A DNA stretch of 64,000 bases from Erpetoichthys calabaricus (GCF_900747795.2 NC_041402.2:195339489-195403488), one strand, 5' to 3'. Positions 43,867 to 59,200 are shown, counted from the first letter of the stretch. Notes: generated by a model not told the origin, from the sequence alone. A program made the numbers and translations.

Positions 43867-44270
43867 TCAAAGGTCAGCAGAGGGCTTTGTGGCGTCACCA
43901 AGAGACGTTGCACAAGTGCAGTCCCACTGCCACACATGCAGCACGTGGTCATAGAAGGAGCAGGTGGCCACCACGTCTCTCTCTCCAAGGCCACAATTTA
44001 AGGAGCCCCCCGACAACTCCTTAGCTGCACTCACGGGGTCAGGAATATAACGCCCAAGGGTATCCTCCAGGTCCGTATCGAAGCTGCCAGTTGGAGACTC
44101 GTACTGGATGCGTACATAACTGCCCTGCAGCTGGGCTTCTGCTTGTGTTTCACCAGACCCCTCGTGGGGGGAAAACTCCAGCAGACTCAGCCGGGACCAG
44201 TCAGCTCCGTATGCCAGGGAGTTGTGAAGGGTGTAGCTGGTGACGACGCTGCCCTCTTGGGCCTTTCCAC
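43867..44270 (-). CDS. DPH7: DPH7 exon 9 (last coding exon)
   Basis: Acceptor CTTTTCCAG, phase 1, 404 bases to TGA. It encodes [20 protein letters not shown], an acidic variable stretch, and [17 protein letters not shown]. It has a longer tail (ending KPSADL) than the human protein (WEWEGN end). Confidence 0.94.
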
Positions 44271-47200
44271 CTGGAAAAGAGCAACAGAGTGGGAGGATTA
44301 GAGAAGCTGAAGAATTAGCCGTTTCACTGGAATGGACGCAGCAGGGCCGTCACGTTGAGGCGACCATTTCAGTGGACTTTAAGAAAACGCACACAAACAA
44401 TTAAACAGGACACGGACTGCCATCCCGATTACTGGGACCAAACGTGTCAGCCACACACATTATTAACAGGGGCATCACATTAAGAATGTAGCCGGTGACA
44501 ATGCGGGGTCTGCTCCATACCCCCACTTCCTTTTTGGGAGCTCTTGAACCCGACACATTCGGTAATGTAACGGGATGAGCCGGACGTCAAACCAAAGTAA
44601 GGGGAAGGTGTAAAGTGCAATAAAAAAAAACGTTCAAGTAGAGTGCAGTAAATAAAAATCAGAAGGAAAATGTGGAGGTGAAAATCCCAATAAATAACGG
44701 AGGTGAAAACACTGGCTGGGAGAAGACCCTTCTTTAAAAACCCGATGCCTTCTTCGGCTGGCGGCTCCCCTGATTCTCCAATCCGGGCCCGACACCTGGG
44801 GAGTCGCCCCACCTGCCGTTGACCTTCTCCTTCTAGTCTGGTAGCCTTTCGGACCCTAAGGCTCCACCAGACAGAGACTCGGGTTCCCCAGCGACCAGGG
44901 GGCTCACACTGGGGCTTCAACCTCCCAGGCCTCTGATTCCCGTCCTCGATGGCGGTCACTCCCGCTCTTCTACACAACTCGGTACGAGTGACCCCAATCC
45001 ATCTGCCCCCGGGTGCCAGTCAAACACCCTGCTAGGCCTCACTTCCCCCAGCTGCCTCTCTTTCTGCTCACACACACACTCGCACTGGCACCCGCTCTCA
45101 GCCTCCTCCATTCTGTTTTTCGATCTTTTATTTTCCCCCCTTCAGCAACTCTACTGTATATAACGGGGACATGGCACAGGAGTGGCGATTAGCATCTCCA
45201 GGCATCAATTACGGATGCAGACGATTCCTCACCCGTGCCACATCACATCCAAGAACTGCTCCGGCCACATGACCACACTGCCTCTTTAAACCGCGAGTGG
45301 AGCGATTATTATTTAACAACTGGCCGCAGACCCGCTATACCGCATAGCCCTGCAATCTCCATTGGCGAACACTGGCAGTAGAATGGGTCACACTGAAGAG
45401 CTCAGGGACATCCAACATGGCACTCCACAGGATGCTCACGTGCATTTTCTCCCATAAGCCAAAGCGGTGCTGCATGCTGGCAGTTCTAAGTGGCCCCACA
45501 GCAGCCATCGCATGTCCAGCGTAATGCGCCCTGCGTTGGAATGCTTAGGACTCAAAGTGAATTCCTGCACCGCACGTGACATCACCAAGGTCGGCTCCAG
45601 CTCTCTAAATGCCATTAAGAACCGGCTGACTGGCTCTCTGTAGGTCTACACAAGTGCAATTGTAGCACACAATTAATAGAAATGTGTCTAAGGCTGGCAC
45701 AGAGCGGACCACCACAGGATCTCTGGACACTTCTTTCTCTTTCCTCCTCTTTACTTCAATGTCACTCTTTTGCCAGGGCCATTTTTTTTTCTCAACCAAT
45801 TCTGTGTCACCTGCCTGCCCGTATTCTGCAGGAACACATTGCTTAGACTGACCTTTAGGTCAATGAGAGAGGCCATCGACGTGAGTCCGACTTTGCCACA
45901 TGACCTGATCTCATTTCCTCCAGCACTGTGTACAGAAGCATTTGGGTTGATTTGATGAGGAAGCAGAGGCTCTCCAAAGTAATCCTATTAAATCCTACCG
46001 GAGGTCTGGGCTGATCAGGCCACACTGCACCACTATGTCCTACACCAGAAGGTTCAATATTTAAGGCTGCTCAGGTAACGTGTGTGTGTGTGTGTGTGTG
46101 TGTCTTACCCAGTGCGTCTCTGCAATCCAGGATATGAAATCCATTGTGCATACACGCTGCCAGGAGCAAGTGCTCACTGGAAGGATGCCACTTGAGTCTC
46201 CAGACGCCTCCTTTCACACACGTGTCAGCCACTGGTTGCTTCATAGTGCGGGTGTCCCAAAGAAGAATGTGCTCATCGTAACTAGAAACAGAAAACATTT
46301 AGACCACCATTGGTCATTTAGGCCAAGTCACAGTGTCCCCCTTCATTACAGCCACATTTCAAGAAGGCTTACCTCCCAGTGGCAAGGACGTGCTCACGGT
46401 GAGGGTTACTCTGCATGCTGCAAACACCCATAGAGTGTCTGAAAAACAAGAAACAATGGAGTTCTACAGAGTGTCTCACGATAACAGCTCCCGATAATGT
46501 AGGGTCATATATAATACAATACAATTTATTTTTGTATAGCCCAAAATCACACAAGAAGTGCCACAATGGGCTTTAACAGGCCCTGCCCAGGTCATATGTC
46601 ACACACCTCCTGCTTGAGAATACGGGTGAGGATGGATCAACCCGGACGTCCCAGCCTTTCAGTCTGCAGTCGTCTCCACCTGCGAAAATAAATACCATCC
46701 ATGGCTACCTGTGAGGGATCAGGGAAGCAGCAGAGAGCATGAAGCCAATGAGAGCGCACTACCTGAATAAAGGAGGTCTGAATGCCAGTAGTCAAATGCT
46801 GCTACCCAGGCTTCAAACTCGTGGGCCTTCCATTGTGACAGCAGTTCAAGTGACACAGCAGGGCCTCCCACCGACACAACGCTGACGCATCCCTCCGAGT
46901 CGCTGCACACAATCCTCACTGGAGAGCTGCTGAACGGCGGAAGAGCAGGATTAACACAAGGACATCAGGCAGAAATCCTGTGGAGGAATAACCAGGAGTG
47001 TGCCCAGCTTCACCACAGTCACTGTGCAGATGGGTGGCGATGTTCGAATAGCCCTGAGGGCAACAAATACTCCACTGACACAAACTGACCATGACGCTAT
47101 ATTGCAAAAGTTTGACAATTCTGTTGGCACCATCCTCGGATGATGATGATCAGTCTAGGAAATCTCCTTCAATTGAGTCAGCGTTAAATCACCATCAACA

Positions 47201-50200
47201 TCATCAATAAATAGTCAGGAAAGGTGGAAACAAACAAAGTCTGACAGGCCCTGAATCTCTAGGAGCTTGAATTGAGTTATTGGACTGATGTGGGGAGCAA
47301 AATCAAAGTCAACTTTAATGTCACGTGTACACATCTCAGTGAAATTAGTGGCTACACATCAACACAGACAAAAATACGATAAAGAGCTAAAAGGTAAACT
47401 CCGCATGCAACACTCGCTCTGTCTCTCTCTCTATACATATACATATTAGTAGCTGTACAAGCCTGTGCTGTAAAACGCCCGGGCTCCTAGAAACTACTGA
47501 AATCGTCAGAAAAAAATTGAAATGCAGAGTCGGCGGTTTTGTTTTGCGGACCTGCGCGCCCCCCTCGTCTATCAGCGGTTAAGCGAGTTTCTTTCTCATT
47601 TGTCTTTCATCAGCAATTTCACTTTGGCGACTGAGTCTCTTTCTTTCAGCTTCATGCTGTAGCCTTGCACTTCCAGGCCAGACTGACAGACAGATTTATA
47701 TTTAATTATTTATTTTATATATACATACACACACACATATACAAGGGGGCATCGATTTGCAACCCCTTCTCCCCCGCCGTTGTGAAGAGGGGGGCTGAAC
47801 GCACCCCAAGGAGACCCTGCCTCTCCTCCAAAACCACTGCTGATGTGCCGTGTGATCTGCACGTTGTTCACTTACCCCTTCTCTCCCCCCCACTCCTGAG
47901 GTCGACCTCTCAATAAGGATCATAACTAAAAGACCCAAGTATCTATGATCATATAAAACCAGTAAGATTCCCTCAAACATACAAAGATGTGAATGCTGTC
48001 ACCCCTTTCACCGTAAGCAGGCCGTCAATGTGACACACCGTGTTCCCTGGATATACCAACAGTGCCACTACAGGCCATAAGACTATTTAGCGACAGGCCC
48101 CTCAAGCACTGGCCTGATGTGCCTGCTTAGTAGGAGTTGTGCTCTATTGATGCCACTTTACAATGCACCAGCCCTGCCAGAGCCTTACTATCTCTTGACT
48201 TTTTCGTCTAGACGTTTGTTGCGACAGTCACTGTATCATGTGTGACCTCATCACATCACCCACAGTAGAGTTACTAACAACTGCAGCACACTTGTCAAGA
48301 GCACATCTGACAGTTCTTACCTTGTCTCCCTCGCGGTGGACCAGTCCATGGACAGTGCCAGCCTATCGGGACCGAGTTGCAGGCTGACAAGCGGCTGTAG
48401 AGCACTGCTGGATTTCTACTGGAAAGAAAAACACCAATTAAGGCTCTGAGGTCCAACAGGTAGCTGACAAGTTAAACAGGCCCTCCTAGCTGGAGTGTAG
48501 CCGTGATCTTGGCACATCAGTTCTTTATGATACTGAAACCCCAAAAGTCATGTGACATTAGCTAAACAAAAGAGTTGCAGGTAACACTGTGCAGGTGAAG
48601 GACCAGGACCAAGACATGCAACAAGATTTCTCAGCATTTCAGGAATGGACTTCACTCATGAGATGCACTCTAACCCTGATCCGATTCTCTTAAATATTCT
48701 TCATTGATCACTTACCGTTCAGCACCTCTAAAACTGACCATCCAGCCTGTCAGTGATGTAATCAAAGGCCTGCATTGCTAAGTTATGTCTTGGGAATGTC
48801 CTACAGTCACAATAATTTGGGCAAATCACTCTTAACGCCTTAACAGACAGAGTGATACCACAAAGGAGAGAAGTGTGCTGTGGAAAAGGCAGCACGCTAC
48901 CTGCAGGAAGACCCCCAGTCCACCTGGCAGGAAAAGCATATTCTGTATCATGTCAAATTGGAAATAATCCAACTCTCTTCACAAAGACCTGTTTGGCATT
49001 TTACTTTTCAGAAATTGAAAGAACTCACTAATGTAATTTAAAGTAAGCCTGAGGGACCGCTGCTCAGCCGTTAATTTTCATTTGCTGTCTTAGCCAATAT
49101 GAAGAACTACTGCAGTCAAGGCTCCCTGGTACGCAGATCTCTTTTTCGGGTGGCACAGAGGACTAGCGACTGTACTCATCGTGCGACTGATCCGTTTATT
49201 TGTTCTGATTTAATGAGTTTGTTTCCAAATAAATGGATTTGAAACTTTCAAAAAAAGTGGGTCCTGTGATGCACCGATACGCCTGGTCAAGGGACAGACG
49301 GCTCCTTGCTTACACCCCTACACTGAAGTGGGCTAAGGCGGTTTAGATGGAGTAAAACTTAAAATTTTTTTTTTTTTTTTTAATAAACACAGTTGCCACA
49401 CTGTAGTTTACCAAGACGTTAGCCTAAAACGGATTCCTACAATGTGATCGCTGGCAAGGACAGCAAATCCCTGTGAGTCTTAGAGGGAGAGAGCAGTGGG
49501 CACTCGGCCTTCACTGCACACATGTCAGCTGACTTTACTGACAGATTTTACAGAACAATATTTATTTCTCTGGCACATTTTTAAACACAGAATGTACAGC
49601 AGTGAAAGTGTTGTACCACATACAAGGGGGAAGTCGAACTAAAGTTAGAAAATGGGATGAACCTTCACTAAACTGATCAGGTCATTTCTTAACGGAGTCT
49701 CCACCCTTCTCAATGCACTTGTGCCACATGCCTGGCAGTGCCCGGATTCCAGCAGAATACAAGGTTTTGTCTTGTCCTCGCCACCACTCTTGCACTGCTT
49801 TCTTAACATCGTCATCCGTCTTGAATCGACAACCACCCAGATGTTTTTTTTTTTTTTGCATTCCAAAATGGTGGAAATCACATGGTGCCAAATCTGGCGA
49901 ATAAGAAGGGACGTGGCAATACCTCAAAATTCAATTTCTCCAGATAAGCCTTGGGGTTATAAGCAGTGTGTGTGTGTCGTTGTCTTGCAGCAAAATGTCT
50001 CCTCGAGACAGCAGGTCAAAAAGTTGGCTTCACATTGGTCTCCAGCAAGTCACAGGAACTCACACTAGCGACTGTAGTACCCCTCAGTATGTAGTATTTG
50101 ACAGTAACTCAGGGGCACGAGTGGTGGTGAGGACAAGACAACACCTTGTATTCTGCTGGAATCCGGGCACTGCCAGGCAGGTGGCACAAGTGCATTGAGA

Positions 50201-53200
50201 AGGATTTGGACTCCATTGAGAAATGACATCATCAGTTTGGTGAAGGTTCACTCCATTTTCTAATCCATCCATCCATTCTCTTCCACTTATCCGAGATCAG
50301 GTCGCAGGGGCAGCAGCTTGAGCAGAAATGCCCAGACTTCCCTCTCCCCAGCCACTTCTACTAGCTCTTCCAGGGGAATCCCGAGGCGTTCCCAGGCCAG
50401 CCGAGAGACATAGTCCCTCCAGTGTGTCCTGGGTCTTCCCCGGGGCTTCATCCTGGTTAGAAGTGCCTGGAGCACTTCACAATGGAGGCATCCTGATCAG
50501 ATGCCTGAGCCACCTCATCTGACCCCTCTCAATGCGGAGGAGCAGCTGGCTCTACTCTGAGCTTCTCACCCTCTCTTTAAGGGAAAGTCCAGACACCCTC
50601 TGGAGGAAACTCATTTCAGCCGCTTGTATTCGCAATCTCGTTCTTTCGGTCACCACCCACAGCTCATGACCATAGGTGAGGGTAGGAACGTACAGTTGTG
50701 CTTCAAAGTTTGTGACCCTTTAGAATTTTCTATATTCCTGCATAAATATGACTTAAAACATCATCCGATTTTCACTCAAGTCCTAAAAGTAGATAAAGAG
50801 AAACCAGTTAAACAAATGAGACACAAATATTATACTTGGTCATTTATTTATTAAGGAAAATGATTGAATATTACATATTTGTGAGTGGCAAAAGTATGTG
50901 AACCTTTGCTTTCAGTATCTGGTGTGACCCCCCCATTGCAGCAATACCTACAACTAAACGTTTCCGGTAACCGTTGATCAGTCCTGCACACCGGCTTGGA
51001 GGAATTTGAGCCCATTCCTCTGTACAGAACAGCTTCAACTCTGGGATGTTGGTGGGTTTCCTCACATTAACTGCTCGCTTCAGGTCCTTCCACATTTCGA
51101 TTGGATTAAGGTCAGGACTTTGACTTGGCCATTCCAAAATATTAACTTTATTCTTCTTTAGCCATTCTTTGGTAGAACGACTTGTGCGCTTAGGGTCGTT
51201 GTCTTGCTCCATGACCCACCTTCTCTTGAGATTCAGTTCATGGACAGATGTCCCGACATTTTCCTTTGAATTCTGAATTATATCAGAGAATTGTATTGTT
51301 CCATCAATGAAGGCAAGCCATCCTGGCCCAGATGCAGCAAAACAGGCCCAGACCATGATACTACCACCACCATGTTTCACAGATGGGATAAGGGTCTTAT
51401 GTTGGAATGCAGTGTTTTCCTTTCTCCAAACATAACGCTTTCATTTAACCCGAAAAGTTCTATTTTGGTCTCATCCGTCCACAAAACATTCTTCCAATAG
51501 CCTTCTGGTTTGTCCACGTGATCTTTAGCAAACTGCAGATGAGCAGCAATGTTTGTTTTGGAGAGCAGTGGCTTTCTCCTTACAACCCTGCCATGCACAC
51601 CATTGTTGTTCAGTGTTCTCCTGATGGTGGACACATGAACATTAGCCAATGTGAGAGAGGCCTTCAGTTGCTTAGGAGTTACCCTGGGGTCTTTTGTGAC
51701 CTCGCCAACTATTACACGCCTTGCTCTTGGAGTGATCTTTGTTGGTCGACCACTCCTGGGGAGGGTAACAATGGTCTTGAATGTCCTCCATTTGTACACA
51801 ATCTGTCTGACTGTGGACTGGTGGAGTCCAAACTCTTTAGAGATGGTTTTGTAAGCTTTTCCAGCCTGATGAGCATCAACAACTCTTTTCAGAGGTCCTC
51901 AGAAATCTCCTTTGTTCGTGCCATGATACACTTCCACAAACATGTGTTGTGAAGAGCAGACTTTGATAAATCCCTGTTCTTTAAATAACACAGGGTGTCC
52001 ACTCACACCTGACTTCAATCAATGGGATGACAAACACCGGACTCGAATTTCACCTTCAAACTAACTGATGATCCGAGAGCTTCACATACTTTTGCCAATC
52101 ACAAATATGTAATATTTGATCATTTTCCTTAATAAATAAATGACCAAGTATAATATTTTTGTGTCATTTGTTTAACTGGTTTCTCTTTATCTACTTTTAG
52201 GACTTGAGTGAAAATCTGATGATGTTTTAGGTCATATTTATGCAGAAATATAGAAAATTCTAAAGGGTTCACAAACTTTCAAGCACAACTGTAGATCGAC
52301 TGGTAAATTGAGATCTTTGCCTTGTGGCTCAGCTCCTTTTTCACCATGACAGACCGATGCAGAGCCCTCATCACTGTGGATGCCGCACCAATCCACCCGT
52401 CGATCTCCCGCTCCATTCTTCCCTCACTCATGAACAAGACCCCGAGATACTTCAACAACTCCACTTGAGGCAGGATCTCGCTCCCAATCCTGAGAGGACA
52501 CTCCACCCTTTTCCGGCTGAGGACCATGGTCTCGGATTTGGAGGTGCCGATTCCCATCCCAGCCGCTTCACACTCGGCTGCGAACCGATCCAGAGAGAGC
52601 TGAAGATCACGGCCTGATGAAGCAAACAGGACAACATCATCTGCAAAAAGCAGTGACCCAATCCTGAGTCCACCAAACCGGACCCCCTCAACGCCCTGGC
52701 TGCGCCTAGAAATTACATTTTCCAATAAATCCCATTTTCTAACTTTAGCTTGACTCCCCCCTTGTATCAAAGAAACAGTTTCAAGTTAAATTAGGCAAGA
52801 CAAATGATGAATAGGCAATAAACAAATATATCAGTATAGGCTTACATATGTATAGAATTAGTAGAAATACAGAGCCTAAGGTATAAGATCATATTTGAAG
52901 TCTCTAAAGAGGAATTTGATGATGTGGTCCGATGGCCAGAAGGACAAAAAACACTCCACTTAAGGTGGAGAAAAACGACATGACCTGCAGACCAGCCATA
53001 GTGTGGGAATATGGAGCCGACCCTAATGGACTAAACGGCTGAAACATTCAAATTAAAAACACCAGTAAGTAAATATTCCAATCTATCCAAACTTGGGTCC
53101 ATGACTCTGTGTGTTACAAGTACGTTTGTACCTGCCTTTTGTTACACTTTACTAGCCATGGTACCCGTCATCAAAGACAGGCAATGGAATCCTTTACAAA

Positions 53201-56200
53201 GATTTGCCAGCTCTTGCCCTACGTGCACTTGACGGGCTTCTCCTTCGTACTTGCGTGCATCTGAACGTCTCTTCTTGGTGCTCCGTCTTTCATTGTTCCA
53301 GTTTGGGTTTAGACTCACCGTCACACTCTCTCAGCACGCCTCGTACGCCTTTACTCCTCCGTGTGCGCTTCACACTTTGCACTTCTACTAAAACCTCAAT
53401 GTTTTATTACACAGCGGTGGGCAGGTTTACAGTTGTTTGTATGGAAAGAGAGATGCAGGTTAGGATTCTTACATTAGCTTGATTGAGAATGGCACAGTGC
53501 ACTTTGGTCCAATCTCACATGTGCTCAAATTTCCTAAAAAACAAACATGTTTCGCGTACTCACAACTGTTAACCAACTTTCATCCATCTCTACATTATAA
53601 GATTGACATGGTAAAGTCAGCAGCGGCGGCAGGCACAGCCAGAACTAACGCCAACAGCACAAAAATGAATTCAATAAATAAATAATCCTGGTGGCACTCG
53701 GGTGACAGTCATTTCAATTTAACAGCCATCAAAATTCCAAGCATCTGCATCAGCGTCTTTTTATCAGTCGAATGCTGACGGTTCGGGCACAAGTCCTCCT
53801 CAGGACTGCGAGTCACTAAAGCAGCCATGAAAAGGAGCTGAAAGAATTACAAGCCACATGCGCTGGCACTGCGCTTCACCGATGAATTAATTAATTTATT
53901 TTTAAACAAGTGTGTCTGCAAATCATTACACTCTTTAACCGCCCTATTGCACTGGTTCTGCTTGCAACAGTCAGCTGGCATCCTGCAGTGCCAACACAAA
54001 TTAGTGTGTCTTCCTGCCAAATGGGCACAGGCAGAGTGGTTTAAGATCAGGAGGAATACTGGTGGGCCAATCAGTAAGACAGCGACAGGGTGGGAACAGT
54101 GAGCAAAGTGAAAGAGCAGCAGGCCAGTCGAAGGTGGACGGGTTTTATTATTTTGGAGGTCTTCAGTGGGCAGCAGTAGGGTAGCATTTAGATGGCATCA
54201 TTCAGTCAGCACCCGTGGATGCGACATAAAAGTGGACTCATCACAACATCAAGTCAGGGTCCACACAGATCATCTACTTCTTTATTTCTTCTTTAGAGAT
54301 GAAGCAATATTTTAATAAACGTGGCCTGCATATTTTTAATTACCCCTTATTGTGTTACATGTCAAGCCAGAAGCCCTGCAAGACGGAGACTCATCGTGGG
54401 ACACGGCGTGTTTGCTGACGAGGCTCTTTACAGTTGGGGTTTTAAAGCTTTGTAATACAAGAAGAATCGGAATGACGACAGTTACTTTCCATTTGCTTTA
54501 ATGAGAAGGTCTTAACATTAAACAGCAGTCAGGGATCTCGGGTTGAGGAGAGGATGGGACAGAATCTTCTCCTTTCAGCTGCTCCCATTAGGGGTTGTCA
54601 CAATTCAGAGGAATGATGAAGAAATTCAAGGGAACAAATCTTAAAAAACAAGTCAATTACAATTAATTCAAAAGAAGTTAATTAGCAGCAAAAACAGGTC
54701 ACTAATTAAGAAAAGGGTTAGAATGAAAACCTGCAGCCACTGGGGCCCTCCAGGACTGGAGTTGGGGACCCCTGGTCTGATAGTTCCATGCGCAGATCTT
54801 GTTGATGTAATCTGCGATAGTTGAGACACGCGCCCTCTGTTTTAACATACGCATCTACGACGTACTGTTGGAATAGTTTGTAACTGGAGTGCAAAATACT
54901 AAATTTATTCCTCATTGCTAATCTGTACGTGTAAAATTGGCATTGAGTAAGCCTTATTCGCTTGGTGGTTCTTTTATCGGCAACATGTTGTAAATCTTTG
55001 TGCCAGCCAATGTTTCTGTAAGGGAATAAAATGGGTAAACCACAGGATCGCAATTCATATTGAGCGTGGAAATCTGTTTACAGGAGTTGCCAATGGGATA
55101 GATGCAAATGTCCCTTTCGGCAGGCGTTTCGCCATCTTCTCCGACGAAAATCGCTGCAACATCGGTGTGACATGTCGGGGCATTGTATCATCGTGAATCC
55201 TGCCTAGGGTTTTCGTACAGATGCTGTTGGACTGGACTGAGCGATTTCATGCATGTGTTTGTATGATTTAGAGAAGCGGTTGATGGTTCCGAGCATGGAA
55301 TCTAGCTGGAGAAGTACATTTTCGCTGCATGCAGAATTTGCTTTATTTTGTAAGCGTACTTCAGTAGCTTGCGCTGTGTCAAAAACATACAACTGTCCGT
55401 ATCCTGGAGAGGTAGAAGTGTTAGCGTATATTGTAGAGATTTGGTGATAAATTTGCCCGTGTATTTTAAAATAGTATGCTTCCATGGGTGCACAGATAAC
55501 TCAACCTCCTGGCCACGGACCAAACACTAGAGAAGAGTTGTATTCTTGAATGTGTTCATGATAATTTTTAGCTTCTGATGTTTGCTGTGTAAGAAGCATG
55601 GTGGTAAAGCTACTTTACCGTTGTGGCAGCTCCTCGAGTACTTGTTGGATGGATTACGCTCAGCAGGCCAGTATAGTGCTTGACATGGAAGACGACGAAT
55701 AGGAATTGAGAAATGCCGTGTCGGCTGCGTGTGGGTGGGACCAGTTTTGAAGTGGAAGCAGGATGAACCAGAAGAGAAATATATATAAGGGATGCACTGT
55801 GTGGCAGCACTGGCATGTGTCTGGATGGCAAATAGTCCTGCTAGGTAGCCCTGCTGGGTTCCATGGGTGCCACGAGGGAGAAACTGCAGAGAAGGCTCAT
55901 CTCTACTTTGTGAGGCAGTGAACTGGCACTTGAAAGACCTCCTGGGCTCAGGTTAAATAGGAGCCACCCACCTCAACTCAGAAAGTCTGAGTCACCAGGG
56001 GACATTTAGAGGAAAGAAGAAAAGGTAAAAGATTCCTATTGTGTCAATTGTGCAAGACCCCTGTGAAAAGGCACTGCACTTAATAAGATAAGCCAATCTG
56101 AACCCGGGCTGACAGTTGTATGTGGGCTCTGAGGCTTTGATGTGCCCCCTAGTGGGCACAGCTGCTTTTTGTTTGTTTAACTGGTGGGTTACAGATTTTT

Positions 56201-59200
56201 TGCAGTAAACAGGTGGGGTATGTGGGCTTTACAAGGATGTGCGATACCTAAATATTTGTAAACACGATCCTAGCACGATGACGCATACAAGACTCCACGT
56301 TAGGCTGCACAGGTCCACAATCTGTTATCTGCAACTTCATATATGAAAAGCTTTAAAAATAAAGTTGTTGTTTTTTTTTTGTTTCCCTGTAGGCTTCACA
56401 TCAACGCCTTTTCACGCTTTGGCAATCTGGAAATGTCTCCAGTGCCGATTTCTGTCAGCAGTTTCCAAATAAACAGACTGGCTGCAGTCTGCTCTTAAAC
56501 CTGTCGAGTGTCTTACAATATGCTGATAAATAAGTCATAATACTGACACGCTAATAATGGAATGCTTTCTTGAATAAAACAGAGAAGCCATTAAAATGCT
56601 CTTTGCATTATGTGCCACTAACAGTTTGTACAGATCCCCCAAAAACTTACTACTGGCTTTAAAGATATCAGAGTGACTTTTATTTTCATAACCGGGGTCA
56701 AGTGGGTTTAGGATGCATAAAGTAATCACAGTGAAGTGGATGTGTCAACAACACTCCAGAAGTATGGTCACAATTTTGGGTTTGTTTTTATTCATTTATT
56801 GGCTCTTGTCCGAGTTGTCTCAAGTTAAATCAAGACAGTAGGTCATTTGTGTAGCAGCCAGCAGAGGGAGCAGTGAGCCACGGTGACTGCTGTTCAGGCG
56901 ATGCCTTTCGGTTGCCATAAGAAAGGCAGCACAAACTTCACTAATTCGGTTATTTTCCTGCTTGTAGGCGAGTAATTTAGGGTTTAACCGCACTAATCGT
57001 CATGAAATCACATGGTAACACTTTAATGCATTAACAGTCATAGTGAAGAATGTCTGCTTTGGACTATCGACATGTTACAGAGTTACTCTTTACTTTTTAA
57101 GAGGACGCAGACTCTCCCTGTGCCAGTGGCGTGCTTCTTACCCACCACCTACAGACAGTATGAGCCCCCGGACATTTCTATTAATGGCATCCAGATCTCG
57201 ACAGATTCATAACTTAATGGTTTTGACTTTATTGTGCTCTGTATTTTACGTTTCTGCACCCCATGTATGTTAGCAAGTGGGAAAGTGTGTGTTAATGGCT
57301 GAAGATGAAACGTTAAAAGCTGTATAGATACGCTGTATTGTATATTGGATTGTGTTAAGTTCTGAATGTGGGCCAACTCAGTTCTGTACGTCTCATAAGT
57401 GCTGACAATATAATTAGCACAGAAGGACAGTTTACAATATTATTGTTGTGCCAGTTACTATGCAGAGGGCAGGGGTGCACTGAAGTACCATTTTACATTG
57501 GAAGCTGCAAAGAAAGAAACTGCAGTAATTTAAACCGGATGCTAAATTTAATAAAAGATTTTAATGAGCACAGCTACACAGAAAGGCAGCACGGTTTCAC
57601 CGTCTCCATTATTCCCTGCTTTACTGCTAACACGCTGTCACATGTGCCCCCAAACAGGAGCCGCTGCGTGTGCATCAGACAGGCTAAAGGACGCTTTGTG
57701 GTTTTTGTGCATATTAAGAGCTCTGCTGTCTTAATTACTAGTTCAAGTGTAGATATGAAAACAGCTTATAGAAAATTGTATTCTTAAAATTGGTAATTTA
57801 CACGTACTAGAAAAGTATCTTAAGCACATGAGATGTTTTATACTAAGCATTAGGATGCAAGAGTTAAGGATTAAAAAGACTTAGACCTACATATTCTTTA
57901 TTATTTTGTATGAGCCAGAAAATGCCAGTTTTTCATAAACCAAAAGTCAGACGTCTTAGGCCAGGTTTATACTTCACGCGACGCGTGCTCCCGCTACGCA
58001 AGCGTTTTACTGTTTATACTCGCCGCGTACTTTATGTAAATCTGGAAGAATCCACCAGGTGGCAGTGCGAGATATCATCACCACGGTGAGAACAGGTTCG
58101 GCTTTGCTGTGTTGTGAATTGCTTGGAACAGCCATTAAATTCCAATGACACCTTACCGCAGGATCTCTGGAAAGGATGTTTAATGCTTAAATCCATCAAT
58201 CTAGGGATGTGCCCATTCCAGATAGCCCTGGGCACGAGGCAGAAACGATCCCTAGACGGGGAATCAGCTCATCGCAAGGTGAATACAAGCACACACACAG
58301 GTGTCATTTTAGGGTCACCAAATCTGCATATCTTTGGAAGGAAACCGGAGCACAGAGTGGAAACCCAGCAGGAAAACACAAACTCCAGCAACGTGACTCC
58401 CTGCAAGACGACAGCAGCGCTACCGCTCCGCCACCGTGCCACCCCCATGTGTATAATTACTAACAGTGTTCATTTTTTAAATGAAATTACCGATTTATCT
58501 GTAAAATGTAACATACATACTGCAGTGCATTTCATCATGAAAGTGATATCAAGTGTAAAAATCTAAGGATTCTAAATGTGCAGAGAGTTGGAATATCATA
58601 CATGTCATGTGTTCTGTGTGGTGATCTACTGCTGTCAGGTCCGGAGGAAGCCCCTAGGGGGGAAAAAAAAAAAAAAAAAAAGACGGCAAAGAAGATGTTA
58701 TGTGAGACTTTTAAAGTGTGTCATGTCATTATACTATACTTCTTTAGAAGGCTGGCGTCCTTCAACATCTGCAATAAGATGCTGCAGATGTTCAATCAGA
58801 CGGTTGTGGCGAGCGCCCTCTTCTACACTGGGAGGCAGCATAAAGAAGAAGGACACCTCATGCCTGGACAAACTGGTGAGGAAGGCAGGCTCTATTGTTG
58901 GCACGGAGCTGGACAGTTTGACATCCGTGGCAGAGCGACAGGCACTGAGCAGACTCCTGTCAATCATGGAGAATCCACTGAACAGGATCATCTCCAGACA
59001 GAGGAGCAGCTTCAGCGACAGACTGCTGTCACCATCCTGCTCCACTGACAGACTGAGGAGATCGTTCCTCCATCACACTATGCGACTCTTCAATTCCACC
59101 CGGGGGGTAAACGTTAACATTATTTAAAGTTATTGTCTGTCTGTATACCTGCATTGTTATCACTCTTTAATATTGTTTCTTTATCAGTATGCTGCTGCTG

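Larger units (their letters stand above)
49621..52766 (-). mobile_element. Palindromic mariner element (outer level of the nest)
   Basis: Ends CAAGGGGGAAGTCGAACTAA and GCTTGACTCCCCCCTTG are inverted and flanked by TA (49621, 52765). The minus strand encodes [20 protein letters not shown] and [14 protein letters not shown], mariner transposase C-terminal motifs. The segment 49646-49790 recurs inverted at 50120-50263, so the element folds back on itself. Confidence 0.85.

Noticed and set aside
58576-59127. 183-codon plus-strand frame as a gene
   Set aside because: The second half is L2-type LINE protein; the first part crosses a poly-A tract by chance.
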